In this document: positions 35,737 to 43,123 of the stretch, piece after piece
Numbering within the stretch: the first letter of the stretch is position 1
How the letters are laid out: each line of letters begins with the position of its first letter
Source of the DNA: Amycolatopsis thermophila
GTDB taxonomy: Bacteria; Actinomycetota; Actinomycetes; Mycobacteriales; Pseudonocardiaceae
NCBI RefSeq assembly: GCF_030814215.1
Contig: NZ_JAUSUT010000001.1
Location: forward strand, 2,666,001-2,730,000
DNA length: 64,000 nucleotides
Direction of reading: 5' to 3'
Translations under genes and position numbers: made by a program
Notes under the pieces: generated by a model
What the model saw: only the letters and a program-made list of their open reading frames with translations
Told to the model about the DNA's origin: nothing
Databases searched by the model: none

Positions 35737-36087
35737 CTAAACCTCCGCGGAACCCTCGCGGTAGATCTTCGCCGAGGAGATGAGCTCGCCGCGAAAACGG
35801 TAGAAACCGGCGATTGCGTAGGTGTGGTCGGTGCCGTTCGCGGTCAGGGTCTCGGTGAGCTGGGCCGCGGCCTGGTCTCCGTGGCCGATCACGTTGTCGA
35901 TCGTCAGGGTGGGCAGCAGCGCGCCCATCGCCTCGCCGAACAGGCTCGCGAGCTCCGCACGGCCGCGCGCGGTCGTGGTGCCGGTGATCCAGGTGGCGTC
36001 GTCGGTGAACCCGGCGAGGAGCGCGTCGAGGTCGCGGTCGTTGAACGCCGCGACGTGGGCTTCCAGTGCGGTCACGGGATCGGTCAC
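35737..36087 (-). CDS. SnoaL-like/NTF2-fold protein
   Basis: 116 residues from a GTG. The small cone-shaped NTF2 fold is suggested by VAAFNDRDLDALLAGFTDDA (about 12-31), the strand TWITGTTTARGRAELASLF and the final IAGFYRFRGELISSAKIYRE. The family binds small hydrophobic ligands and includes ketosteroid isomerase-like cyclases; no catalytic Asp/His pair can be assigned. Lies between the VIT gene and DUF2848, with 45 bases to the latter. Confidence 0.75.
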   Translation of the reverse strand: MTDPVTALEAHVAAFNDRDLDALLAGFTDDATWITGTTTARGRAELASLFGEAMGALLPTLTIDNVIGHGDQAAAQLTETLTANGTDHTYAIAGFYRFRGELISSAKIYREGSAEV

Positions 36088-36132
36088 CCGCGAATCGTGG
36101 CACGAGAGCCCGTGACCGCCACCCGTTTTCGC

Positions 36133-36804
36133 TCAGCCGATCGCTTCCGGCAGCCGCCGCACCCGGTACGCGGCCGCGATGGTGTCGCCGGTCTTCGGGT
36201 CGCCCAGCTCGACGCGCCACTCGTCGGCGAACTGGTTCACGCCCGGCACCATCGGGATCGTCCCCGAGATCAGCACGACGCCCGGCTGGTACAGCCCGCG
36301 CTCGCGCAGCACGTCCAGCCAGTGCTGGGGCGTCAGCAGCTCGGCGAGGGTGCCGTCCTGGATGAGGACGCCGTCGGCCCACGCGCGCAGGGTCAGCGAG
36401 TCGAGCCGGTCCGCCACGTCGTCCAGCCGCCACGCCTTGCGCCCGAGCACGTCCGGCGCCGCGTTCTTGCTCCACGCCACGCCGTGCACCTCGAGCTCGC
36501 GGTCGGTGTGGTCGCAGGCGACGGTGAGGAGGACGCCCTCCGCGGTGATGACCAGCGCCCACTCCGCCTCGCCGGACGTGCGGTTGTGTTGCGCGGGCAC
36601 CTCGCCGGTCTGGGCGGCCAGGTACGGAGCCACCGGGTAGAGCGCAGGCGTGACGGTCGGGGCCGGCACGCCCAGCTCGGCCAGCTCGGCGACGTGCGCG
36701 GCGACGTCGGCCTGGTTCCGCCCGGCGTACCCGGCGTTGAGCAGCGTGGTCACCTCAGTGGTCACCGTCGTGCCGTCGGGCAGGTCGAAACTCAGCGTCG
36801 GCAT
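36133..36804 (-). CDS. DUF2848 family protein
   Basis: 223 residues from an ATG. The conserved LLNAGYAGRNQADVAAHVAELAELGVP block (residues 21-47) and the LYPVAPYL and QPGVVLISGTIPMVPG segments mark DUF2848, which is distantly related to fumarylacetoacetate hydrolases. Likely a small-molecule hydrolase; substrate unknown. It diverges from an MHS-type carrier across a perfect 12-base palindrome also found at the GntR gene, so the three form a catabolic module. Confidence 0.85.
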   Translation of the reverse strand: MPTLSFDLPDGTTVTTEVTTLLNAGYAGRNQADVAAHVAELAELGVPAPTVTPALYPVAPYLAAQTGEVPAQHNRTSGEAEWALVITAEGVLLTVACDHTDRELEVHGVAWSKNAAPDVLGRKAWRLDDVADRLDSLTLRAWADGVLIQDGTLAELLTPQHWLDVLRERGLYQPGVVLISGTIPMVPGVNQFADEWRVELGDPKTGDTIAAAYRVRRLPEAIG

Positions 36805-36861
36805 GTCGTCCTCCGTTGTTCGGGTAACCCAGTTCTTACCTGCCAGGGCTTGCGCATGCAG

Positions 36862-36873
36862 GTTGTATACAAC
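36862..36873. promoter_or_regulatory. Putative GntR operator (palindrome)
   Basis: gttgtatacaac, a perfect 12-base palindrome in the divergent region between DUF2848 and the MHS carrier, 45-58 bases from each start codon. The same core recurs before the GntR regulator (38871). Confidence 0.7.
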
Positions 36874-36917
36874 GAGTATTACCGCATCAGCACACCTAAG
36901 AGATCAGGATGTGAGCA

Positions 36918-38219
36918 ATGACCTCGGTATCGCCGACCGTCGACCGGGCATCGCTGCGCCGTGCCTTCCTCGCGAGCCTGTCGGGCACGTCGCTGGAGTG
37001 GTACGACTTCGCCGCGTACTCCGTGGCCGCGGCCACCGTGTTCGGCCACCAGTTCTTCCCGGCCGGCGACCCGCTGGTCAGCACGATGGCCGCGTTCTCG
37101 ACGTACGCCGTCGGCTATCTGTCCCGCCCGCTCGGCGGGTTCGTCTTCGGCCGGCTCGGTGACGTGCTGGGCCGCAAGCGCGTCCTCGTCACCACGCTGC
37201 TGCTCACCGGTATCGCGACGTTCCTCATCGGTGTCCTGCCGACCCACGCGGCCATCGGCGGGGTGGCCGCGGTGCTGCTGGTGCTGCTGCGGTTCGCGCA
37301 GGGTGTGGGCATCGGCGGGGAGTGGGGCGGCGCGGTGCTGCTGTCCAGCGAGTTCGGTGATCCCGGCAAGCGCGGGTTCTGGGCGTCCGCCGCTCAGGTG
37401 GGGCCGCCCGCGGGCAACCTGCTCGCCAACGGCGTGCTGGCCGTGCTGTCGCTGCTGCTCACCGAGGACCAGTTCGTCTCGTGGGGCTGGCGCGTGGCGT
37501 TCCTGCTGTCCGCCGTGCTCGTCGCGTTCGGCCTGTGGATCCGGCTCAAGCTCGAGGAGACCCCGGTCTTCAAGCGCATCGCGGAGAGCGGTGAGCGGCC
37601 GAAGGCGCCGATTTCGGAGGTCTTCAAGTACGAGCGCCGTGCACTGCTGGCCGCGATCTTCGTGCGGGTCTGCCCCGACGTGCTGTACGCGCTGTTCACC
37701 GTCTTCGTGCTGACCTACATGACCCAGGAGCTGGGCATGTCCCGTGGTCAGGGCCTCGCCGCGGTGATGATCGGCTCCGGCTGCCAGCTCGTGCTGATGC
37801 CCGCGTTCGGCGCGCTGTCGGACCGGATGAACCGCCGGCGGCTCTACCTGATCGCCACCATCGCCGCCGCGATCTGGCCGTTCGTGTTCTTCCCGATGGT
37901 CGCCGGCCGCTCGTTCGGCCTGCTGCTGGTGGGGATCGTGATCGCGCTGGTCATCCACGCCGCGCTGTACGGTCCGCAGGCCGCGCTGATCACCGAGCAG
38001 TTCTCCGAGCGCCTGCGCTACACCGGCAGCTCCCTGGCGTACACGCTCGCCGGTGTGATCGGTGGCGCCGTCGCGCCGCTGCTGTTCACCTCGCTGCTGG
38101 CCGGCTTCGACACCTGGGTGGCCCTCGCCCTGTACGTGGTGGTGACCGCGGTGGTCAGCGTTCTCGGCGTGGCCCTGGCGCGTGAGGCGCGGGAGGAGAC
38201 TCAGGTGGTCGTCAGCTGA
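36918..38219 (+). CDS. MFS metabolite:H+ symporter (MHS family)
   Basis: 433 residues with about 12 membrane helices. LSGTSLEWYDFAAYS (about 20-34) and GFVFGRLGDVLGRKRVLV (motif A, about 74-91), with RFAQGVGIGGEWGGAVLL, are typical of the MHS family (ShiA/ProP/KgtP relatives), which take up organic acids or other metabolites with protons. Paired with DUF2848 and a GntR-FCD repressor, it probably imports the substrate of the DUF2848 enzyme. Convergent overlap of 19 bases with the GntR gene. Confidence 0.88.
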   Translation: MTSVSPTVDRASLRRAFLASLSGTSLEWYDFAAYSVAAATVFGHQFFPAGDPLVSTMAAFSTYAVGYLSRPLGGFVFGRLGDVLGRKRVLVTTLLLTGIATFLIGVLPTHAAIGGVAAVLLVLLRFAQGVGIGGEWGGAVLLSSEFGDPGKRGFWASAAQVGPPAGNLLANGVLAVLSLLLTEDQFVSWGWRVAFLLSAVLVAFGLWIRLKLEETPVFKRIAESGERPKAPISEVFKYERRALLAAIFVRVCPDVLYALFTVFVLTYMTQELGMSRGQGLAAVMIGSGCQLVLMPAFGALSDRMNRRRLYLIATIAAAIWPFVFFPMVAGRSFGLLLVGIVIALVIHAALYGPQAALITEQFSERLRYTGSSLAYTLAGVIGGAVAPLLFTSLLAGFDTWVALALYVVVTAVVSVLGVALAREAREETQVVVS

Positions 38220-38851
38220 TGCTTGAGGGTCTGGGCGTGGTGGTCGTCGATGGCGGCCAGCGCCGCCTCGACCTCGCCGTTGGCCAGTGCGGCCACGATG
38301 GCCTCGTGCTCGCGGATCACCTCCGCGTGCCGGGTGCCCGACCGCCGCAGCGCGACGAGCCCGGCCCGCACCTGCCGGGCTCGCAGCGCGGTGTAGGTGC
38401 GGCTCAGCATGGCGTTGCCGGCGGCCTCGACGAGCAGGGTGTGGAAGTGGGCGTCGAGCTCGATGAACTCCTTGGCCGACGCCGGGTCGTCGCAGCGCTC
38501 CTGCTGCTGGAGGACATCCAGCATGGCCCGCCACGGCGCGGTCCCGGTCGCCATCACCCGCTCGGCGGCGAACCGCTCGAGCAGACCGCGCAGCTCGACC
38601 AGGTCCCGCAGATCGCGCCCGGTCAGTGGCGCGATGTAGGCGCCCCGGTTGGGCACCAGCTGGACCAGTTCCTCGGCGGCGAGCTGCAGCAGTGCCTCCC
38701 GGACCGGCGTGCGGGAGACGCCGACGCGCTCGGCGATCTCCTGCTCGCTGATGAACCCGCCCTCGGCGTCGGGATCGGCCAGGACGGTGTTCTTCAGGTA
38801 GTCGTAGGCCTTCGCCCTCCCGGACAGGGCGGGCTTGCTCGTCGCCGGCAT
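38201..38851 (-). CDS. GntR-family regulator, FadR/FCD type
   Basis: 216 residues from ATG 38851, chosen for AAGGAGC 6 bases upstream. An N-terminal winged helix holds FISEQEIAERVGVSRTPVRE (about 33-52). The C-terminal FCD ligand domain carries the metal-binding pattern LDAHFHTLLVEAAGN and later IREHEAIVAALANGEVEAAL plus DDHHAQT. Typically a metabolite-releasable repressor. Palindromic gttgtatac sites lie before it and before the divergent MHS/DUF2848 pair, indicating both autoregulation and control of that pair. Confidence 0.88.
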   Translation of the reverse strand: MPATSKPALSGRAKAYDYLKNTVLADPDAEGGFISEQEIAERVGVSRTPVREALLQLAAEELVQLVPNRGAYIAPLTGRDLRDLVELRGLLERFAAERVMATGTAPWRAMLDVLQQQERCDDPASAKEFIELDAHFHTLLVEAAGNAMLSRTYTALRARQVRAGLVALRRSGTRHAEVIREHEAIVAALANGEVEAALAAIDDHHAQTLKHQLTTT

Positions 38852-38870
38852 CCGGGCTCCTTCCATACAC

Positions 38871-38882
38871 GTTGTATACAGA
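38871..38882. promoter_or_regulatory. Second copy of the gttgtatac operator
   Basis: gttgtatacaga, with the palindromic core tgtataca, 20 bases upstream of the GntR start. One mismatch from the perfect palindrome at 36862. The overlapping upstream atacac half extends it. Confidence 0.62.
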
Positions 38883-38914
38883 TGGTACGCGGAATGTGTC
38901 CGGCGCAGAAGAAA

Positions 38915-38955
38915 CGCCGGGGCGGATGCCTGATCGAGGGACATCCGCCCCGGCG
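38915..38955 (-). terminator. Terminator for the DUF6319 gene
   Basis: A perfect 14-bp stem (cgccggggcggatg with catccgccccggcg) around a 13-base loop; on the minus strand it is followed by a T-rich tract (tttcttct). It lies 18 bases after the DUF6319 stop. Confidence 0.78.
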
Positions 38956-38972
38956 CGTCCGGGGTGAGCGGG

Positions 38973-39395
38973 TCAGGCGTCGAGTTCGGCGAGCGCCTGC
39001 TTTGCCTGCTCCAGTTCGGCCTCAAGTGCGGCGACCTTGGCCTTCTGCTGCTCGACGGCGGCGTTGATCACCTCGTCGATCGGCACGGACAGGTCCTCGT
39101 GCAGTTCCTTGGCGGCACGGGACACGGCCGACGCCGGGATCTTCAGCCCCTGCGCGACCCACTTCGAGCCGTGCTTGAGCTCGGCCTGCCACTCGCCGTC
39201 GGCGGTGCCGGTGACGGTGAGCGTGAGCTCGACGGTGCGGGTCTTCTTGGCCGCGGACGCCTTCGGGCGACCGCGCTTGGGCTTGGCCTCGTCGGTCTCG
39301 GCCGGAGCGGGAGCGGCTGCGGAGTCGTCCGCGACCGGCGCCGGCGCGGCGGGGGTCTCCTGCTCCTGCGGGATGGTCGTCGTGTCCAAGCTCAT
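38973..39395 (-). CDS. DUF6319-like protein with AT-hook-type motif
   Basis: 140 residues. N-terminal Ala/Pro/Glu/Asp-rich tail (about 1-35), then a KPKRGRPKASAAKK basic patch (about 39-52) with the RGRPK core of AT-hooks, a beta-strand region (TVELTLTVTGTADGEWQAEL) and a C-terminal coiled coil (VEQQKAKVAALEAELEQAK). The layout suggests a small nucleoid-associated or DNA-binding protein. Not characterised; the DUF assignment is from memory of the family layout. It has its own terminator. Confidence 0.7.
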   Translation of the reverse strand: MSLDTTTIPQEQETPAAPAPVADDSAAAPAPAETDEAKPKRGRPKASAAKKTRTVELTLTVTGTADGEWQAELKHGSKWVAQGLKIPASAVSRAAKELHEDLSVPIDEVINAAVEQQKAKVAALEAELEQAKQALAELDA

Positions 39396-39492
39396 CGGTG
39401 CTGCGGTCTCCCTCTTCGTGGGGTCCAGCTACGTCGGGCCCGAATTGTAGAACAGGCGTTCGATTGACCGCGCGCCGGGGTCCCGGTGGTGT

Positions 39493-40440
39493 TCAGCGCT
39501 CGTTGCCCGCGCGCAGCCAGGCGATGTAGTCGGCGACCGCACGTTCGGTGTCGAAGGCGGGCTGGTAACCGGTGTCCTGCCGGAGGCGGGTGATGTCGAG
39601 ACACGTCCCGCCGCTCGTCCCGCCGGTGGGCAGCTCGACCCGCGCGCCGGGGACGACCGTCTTGATCGCGGCGACGACCTCGGCGTTCGTCGTCGCGCGG
39701 CCGGAGGCGACGTTGTAGGTGCGGTGGTTGAGCCGGTCCGCGAGCTGGAGGAGCGCGATGGCACGGCCGCAGTCCTTCGCGTAGCAGAGGTCGATCGCGT
39801 CCTCGGCGTACGCGGGGGAGCGCAGGGCCGACAGGTCCGGCGCGGTGCCGCGGGCGGCGGCGTGCACGAGCTGGGGTGCGGGGAAGAACGGATCCGCGGC
39901 ATGGCCGCGCGGGCCCCAGATGGCGGAGATGCGGTAGTTGACGATCTCGAGGCCGGTGACGTCGGCCAGGTGCCCGCCGAGGAGTTCGCCGATCTTCTTG
40001 AACGCCGGGATGACGTGCGGCGAGGCCATCGGCAGGGGCAGGTCTTCGCGGAGCGGGCCCGCTCCCGGAACTCCGGCGTACACGCCGATCGTGCTCGCGA
40101 GCCCGATGCGCCCCACGCCCCAGTCCTGCGCGGCCCGGATGAGGTTGAACAGGCTGCCGATCGCTCTGCGGGCCGCTTCGACCGGCTGATCCGGATCGGG
40201 TGGCCAGGGCATGGAGCCGGCGAGGTGCACGATGCCGGTGATCTTGTGCCGGGAGCCGAGTTCGAGCAGCGCCCCCAGGTCGGTGATGTCCGCCCGCTCC
40301 ACCACCACGTCCGGACCGGCGAGCTCGGGCGGCGGCTCGGCGTCGCGGCGCTGGACCAGAACGCAGCTCTCACCCAGGTCGAGCAGGGCGCGCGCGGTGT
40401 GAGACCCGATGAAGCCCAGTCCTCCGGTGATCGCGATCAT
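39493..40440 (-). CDS. NAD-dependent epimerase/dehydratase-like protein
   Basis: 315 residues from ATG 40440, which has AAGGAGA 7 bases upstream. Rossmann start MIAITGGLGFIGSHTARALL and cofactor strands typical of extended SDR enzymes are present. The catalytic YxxxK motif is not: the equivalent segment reads ASPHVIPAFKKIGELLG, with no Tyr four residues before the Lys, so it is an atypical SDR, perhaps a NAD(P)-binding reductase of another mechanism. It diverges from the MarR gene across two palindromes, so MarR probably controls it. Confidence 0.8.
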   Translation of the reverse strand: MIAITGGLGFIGSHTARALLDLGESCVLVQRRDAEPPPELAGPDVVVERADITDLGALLELGSRHKITGIVHLAGSMPWPPDPDQPVEAARRAIGSLFNLIRAAQDWGVGRIGLASTIGVYAGVPGAGPLREDLPLPMASPHVIPAFKKIGELLGGHLADVTGLEIVNYRISAIWGPRGHAADPFFPAPQLVHAAARGTAPDLSALRSPAYAEDAIDLCYAKDCGRAIALLQLADRLNHRTYNVASGRATTNAEVVAAIKTVVPGARVELPTGGTSGGTCLDITRLRQDTGYQPAFDTERAVADYIAWLRAGNER

Positions 40441-40463
40441 CGTCCGTCTCCTTCTGCAGTTCG

Positions 40464-40491
40464 ACTGATCGTCAGTTGAGCTGATAATCAG
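40464..40491. promoter_or_regulatory. Putative MarR operators (two palindromes)
   Basis: actgatcgtcagt (40464-40476), perfect 5-bp arms around tcg, and ctgataatcag (40481-40491), perfect 5-bp arms around one base. Both lie between the divergent epimerase and MarR genes, within 24-60 bases of the starts. The shared half-site is (a)ctga(t). Confidence 0.65.
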
Positions 40492-40511
40492 GGTAGCCAT
40501 AGGATGGTCAC

Positions 40512-40964
40512 GTGTCGACCACCGAACGGCCGGGGGCGGAGCTGAGCGGCCGCCTGGGGTACCTGCTCAAGCACGCGCAGCTCCGGATGGCCGAGCTGAA
40601 CGCGGAGGCGTTGCGGCCGCACGGCATCGACGGGCGTGAGCTGGGGGTGCTGGTCGTCCTCGCCGGCGGCGAGCCGGCTTCGCAGCAGCAGGCGGCGCAG
40701 CGGCTGGGGATCGACCGCACGACGATGGTCGCGATGCTGGACACGCTGGAGGGCAAAGGCCTGGTGTCCCGCCACCCGCACGCCGAGGACCGGCGCCGCA
40801 ACGTGGTCGAGCTGACCGAACGGGGACGAGTGGTCCTCGGGCGGGCCCTCGAGGCCAGCGACGAGGCCGAGCGCCGGTTCCTCGCCTCGCTGAGCACGCG
40901 CGCCGCGCAGCAGTTCCGCGATTCGTTGCGGGCGATCGTGGCTCAGCGGCAGGCCGGCATCTGA
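40512..40964 (+). CDS. MarR-family transcriptional regulator
   Basis: 150 residues from a GTG. The winged helix-turn-helix is clear: SQQQAAQRLGIDRTTMVAMLDTLEGKGLVSRHPHAEDRRRNVVELT (about residues 57-102), with the MarR wing signature DRRRNVVELT. Dimerisation helices flank it. It probably represses the divergent epimerase gene and itself through the palindromes between them. Confidence 0.9.
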   Translation: MSTTERPGAELSGRLGYLLKHAQLRMAELNAEALRPHGIDGRELGVLVVLAGGEPASQQQAAQRLGIDRTTMVAMLDTLEGKGLVSRHPHAEDRRRNVVELTERGRVVLGRALEASDEAERRFLASLSTRAAQQFRDSLRAIVAQRQAGI

Positions 40965-41341
40965 GCGGCAGTCCGAAGAGGACCGGACCGGAATTCCCGT
41001 TGTCCCTTCCCGGGCAACCCGGAGTGCGGGTGGAAAGTCGGCGCCAGTAGGCTGCCGCCATCACCCGACAGGGTGAGCAAGTGATGTCGCTCGATGGGGG
41101 CGTTCGAAGGGGACGTTACTGATCTGTACCCGATCGGGTGTATCTCGCGTTTTCCGGTGACCTCGGCAAATGCAGCATTTGCGCAGCTCTCCCTAATCGA
41201 TCCCCGTCACCCGGTGGTTTGATCACCTAGGGGGGTCCTGATAGCAATAAGGCCCAAGGCAGCACCTGCGGTGCCGCATGTCTTCGGGGGAGACCGCCTT
41301 GGCTTTTTCGTGTCCGACGTAGGTCCTCAAGGATTGTGGTA
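40965..41341 (+). promoter_or_regulatory. Leader region of the L,D-transpeptidase gene
   Basis: 377 bases without a gene. It contains a perfect palindrome aaatgcagcattt (about 41169-41181) and, at 41254-41308, a structured element: a 7-bp outer stem (ccaaggc with gccttgg) enclosing two small hairpins (gcacc/ggtgc and gtct/agac) and followed by five T. Such a branched terminator-like fold 34 bases before the start codon suggests transcript attenuation or a riboregulator; no known riboswitch consensus was recognised. Confidence 0.5.
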
Positions 41342-42172
41342 ATGCGCATGACGTGCAGCTCGCGCGCGCAGAACGCTTCTGCGCGCCGCGGCCGGCTCCC
41401 GGTCCGGCTCCTCGCCGTGGCCGGGGTCTCGACCCTGGCCCTGCTCACCGGAGCGTGCTCCGGGGGTGACGACGACGGTGTGAAGCCGGCGGCGGTGAGC
41501 CAGGAAGACCTGACCCAGCTGCCCGAGGCGACGACGTTCGCCACGGTCGCGAACGCCCCGCTCGACCCCCAGGCGTCCGGCGGCACGACGAACGGCCGGG
41601 TGATCCACCCCAAGGCCGACATCGTCGTGTACGACTCCGTTGGCGGCAAAGCGATCGCGAAGCTGCCGTCCATCCAAATGGGATCGCCGACGTGGGTGCC
41701 GGTGATCGCCGAGCAGGGCGAGTGGGCGCAGATCCTGTTGCCCACGCGACCCAACGCCGCGTCCGGCTGGGTCCACCTCAGCGACGGCGCCGCCGAGTCC
41801 GCGCAGAACGACTACGTGGTCAATGTGAACCGCGCGGCGTTCTCCCTGGAGATCCTGGAGAGCGGCAAGCCGGTCGGCAAGTGGACCATCGGCACCGGCA
41901 AGGCCGAACACCCCACGCCGGCGGGCCGCGCGTACATCATCGCCTCGATCGAGGAAACGAAGAACACCTACAGCCCGATCGTGCTGCCGCTGAGCTACCA
42001 CTCCGATTCGCTGGAGACCTTCGGCGGCGGCCCGGGCACGGTGGGCCTGCACACCTGGCCGAACAACAGCTTCGTCGGACAGGCCAACAGCGACGGCTGC
42101 ATCCGCGTGCCGTCCGAAGCGCTCGACGAGCTGGTCAAACTTCCGCTCGGCACGATCGTGAACATCGCGTGA
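41342..42172 (+). CDS. L,D-transpeptidase lipoprotein
   Basis: 276 residues from ATG 41342 (AAGGA upstream). Signal segment with a lipobox-like LALLTGAC places the mature protein outside the membrane. An SH3-like region (VPVIAEQGEWAQILLP; GWVHLSD) precedes the YkuD catalytic domain, with the conserved HTW and nucleophile Cys in SDGCIRVP (about 250-257). It would form 3-3 crosslinks in peptidoglycan or attach to it. A terminator-like leader precedes it; a secreted choice-of-anchor-P-like gene follows. Confidence 0.9.
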   Translation: MRMTCSSRAQNASARRGRLPVRLLAVAGVSTLALLTGACSGGDDDGVKPAAVSQEDLTQLPEATTFATVANAPLDPQASGGTTNGRVIHPKADIVVYDSVGGKAIAKLPSIQMGSPTWVPVIAEQGEWAQILLPTRPNAASGWVHLSDGAAESAQNDYVVNVNRAAFSLEILESGKPVGKWTIGTGKAEHPTPAGRAYIIASIEETKNTYSPIVLPLSYHSDSLETFGGGPGTVGLHTWPNNSFVGQANSDGCIRVPSEALDELVKLPLGTIVNIA

Positions 42173-42274
42173 CGGTCTGAGCCTTCCCACCACTTCGCCG
42201 GCGGGCTGGAATGCACCAACGGGGGGTTCACCGGCGAATTCGTTCCGCATTTCCATTTCACGAAAGGGAATTCC

Positions 42275-43054
42275 TTGTCTCGAAAGAAGGCTGTGGCCGG
42301 CGGCATCGGCGTGCTCGCGACCGCCCTGGCCACCTCGGTGCTGCTCGCGCCGTCGGCCGGTGCGACCGCGACCTCCGGTGAGGGCGTGAACTCCGCCTAC
42401 GCGATCGCCGCGAAGGGCCTGCTGGGCATCGACCCGAGCCCCTACGTCACCGACGAAGACGGCTTCGCGCAGGAGTCGCTGGCCAAGCTGGACGTGGGGC
42501 CGCTGGCGCAGGTGCACGTGCTCAACGCTTCCGCCGGTGCCGGCCAGGCGCGCGCCAGCGTCGCCGACGTCAAGGTCGGCCTCGGCGCGGGCAAGCCGCT
42601 GCTGACCGCTTCGGCCATCGAGTCGGAGTGCGAGGGCGGCAAGGGCACCTCGTCGCTGGCCAAGGCGAAGCTCGGTGACGTCACCCTCGACGTCAAGGCC
42701 CCGACCAACACCACGGTCGCCGTGCCGGGCCTGGCCTCGGTCGTGCTGAACAAGCAGGTCAAGCACGACGACGGCTCGATCACCGTCACCGCGATCTCGA
42801 TCAAGGTCGACAACATCCAGACGCTGGACATCGCCTCGGTCACCTGCGCGCCGGGCGACGACGACAACGGCGGTGGCGGCGAGACCCCGACCACCAAGCC
42901 GACCACGCCGAGCACCTCCAAGTCGAGCACCCCGACCTCGACCAAGACCAGCTCGGGCGGCGGCGCCGGCTCGGGCGCGGGCGACAAGCCCGACGCCAAC
43001 GGCAAGGCCCCGCGGCCGACCCCGGTGAAGGCCCACCTGGACGTCACCGGCTGA
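42275..43054 (+). CDS. Secreted protein, choice-of-anchor P-like
   Basis: 259 residues from a TTG start (AAAGGGA at 7-base spacing). Signal peptide about 1-30 (GVLATALATSVLLAPSAGAT). The mature domain has the SAYAIAAKGLLGIDPSPYVT start and repeated strand pattern of the choice-of-anchor P family, with two cysteines (SECEGG; VTCAPG). The C-terminus is a Thr/Ser/Pro/Lys-rich stalk with no LPXTG or membrane helix, so cell-wall attachment is inferred at most. It may be a substrate or partner of the adjacent L,D-transpeptidase. A bidirectional terminator follows. Confidence 0.82.
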   Translation: MSRKKAVAGGIGVLATALATSVLLAPSAGATATSGEGVNSAYAIAAKGLLGIDPSPYVTDEDGFAQESLAKLDVGPLAQVHVLNASAGAGQARASVADVKVGLGAGKPLLTASAIESECEGGKGTSSLAKAKLGDVTLDVKAPTNTTVAVPGLASVVLNKQVKHDDGSITVTAISIKVDNIQTLDIASVTCAPGDDDNGGGGETPTTKPTTPSTSKSSTPTSTKTSSGGGAGSGAGDKPDANGKAPRPTPVKAHLDVTG

Positions 43055-43078
43055 TCCGCTTCTCTCCGGGTTCCCACG

Positions 43079-43115
43079 ACAAGGGGCCTGCACCTTCGCG
43101 GTGCAGGCCCCTTGT
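43079..43115. terminator. Bidirectional terminator
   Basis: A 15-bp perfect stem (acaaggggcctgcac with gtgcaggccccttgt) around a 7-base loop between convergent genes; serves the secreted protein and acs. Confidence 0.9.
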
Positions 43116-43123
43116 TCGTCGCG

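Noticed and set aside
41080-41340. A ydaO (c-di-AMP) riboswitch before the L,D-transpeptidase gene.
   Set aside because: The conserved blocks of that riboswitch are not visible, though such leaders often precede cell-wall genes in actinobacteria.
42275-43054. LPXTG-anchored protein.
   Set aside because: The Thr/Pro tail lacks a sorting motif, hydrophobic helix and basic end.
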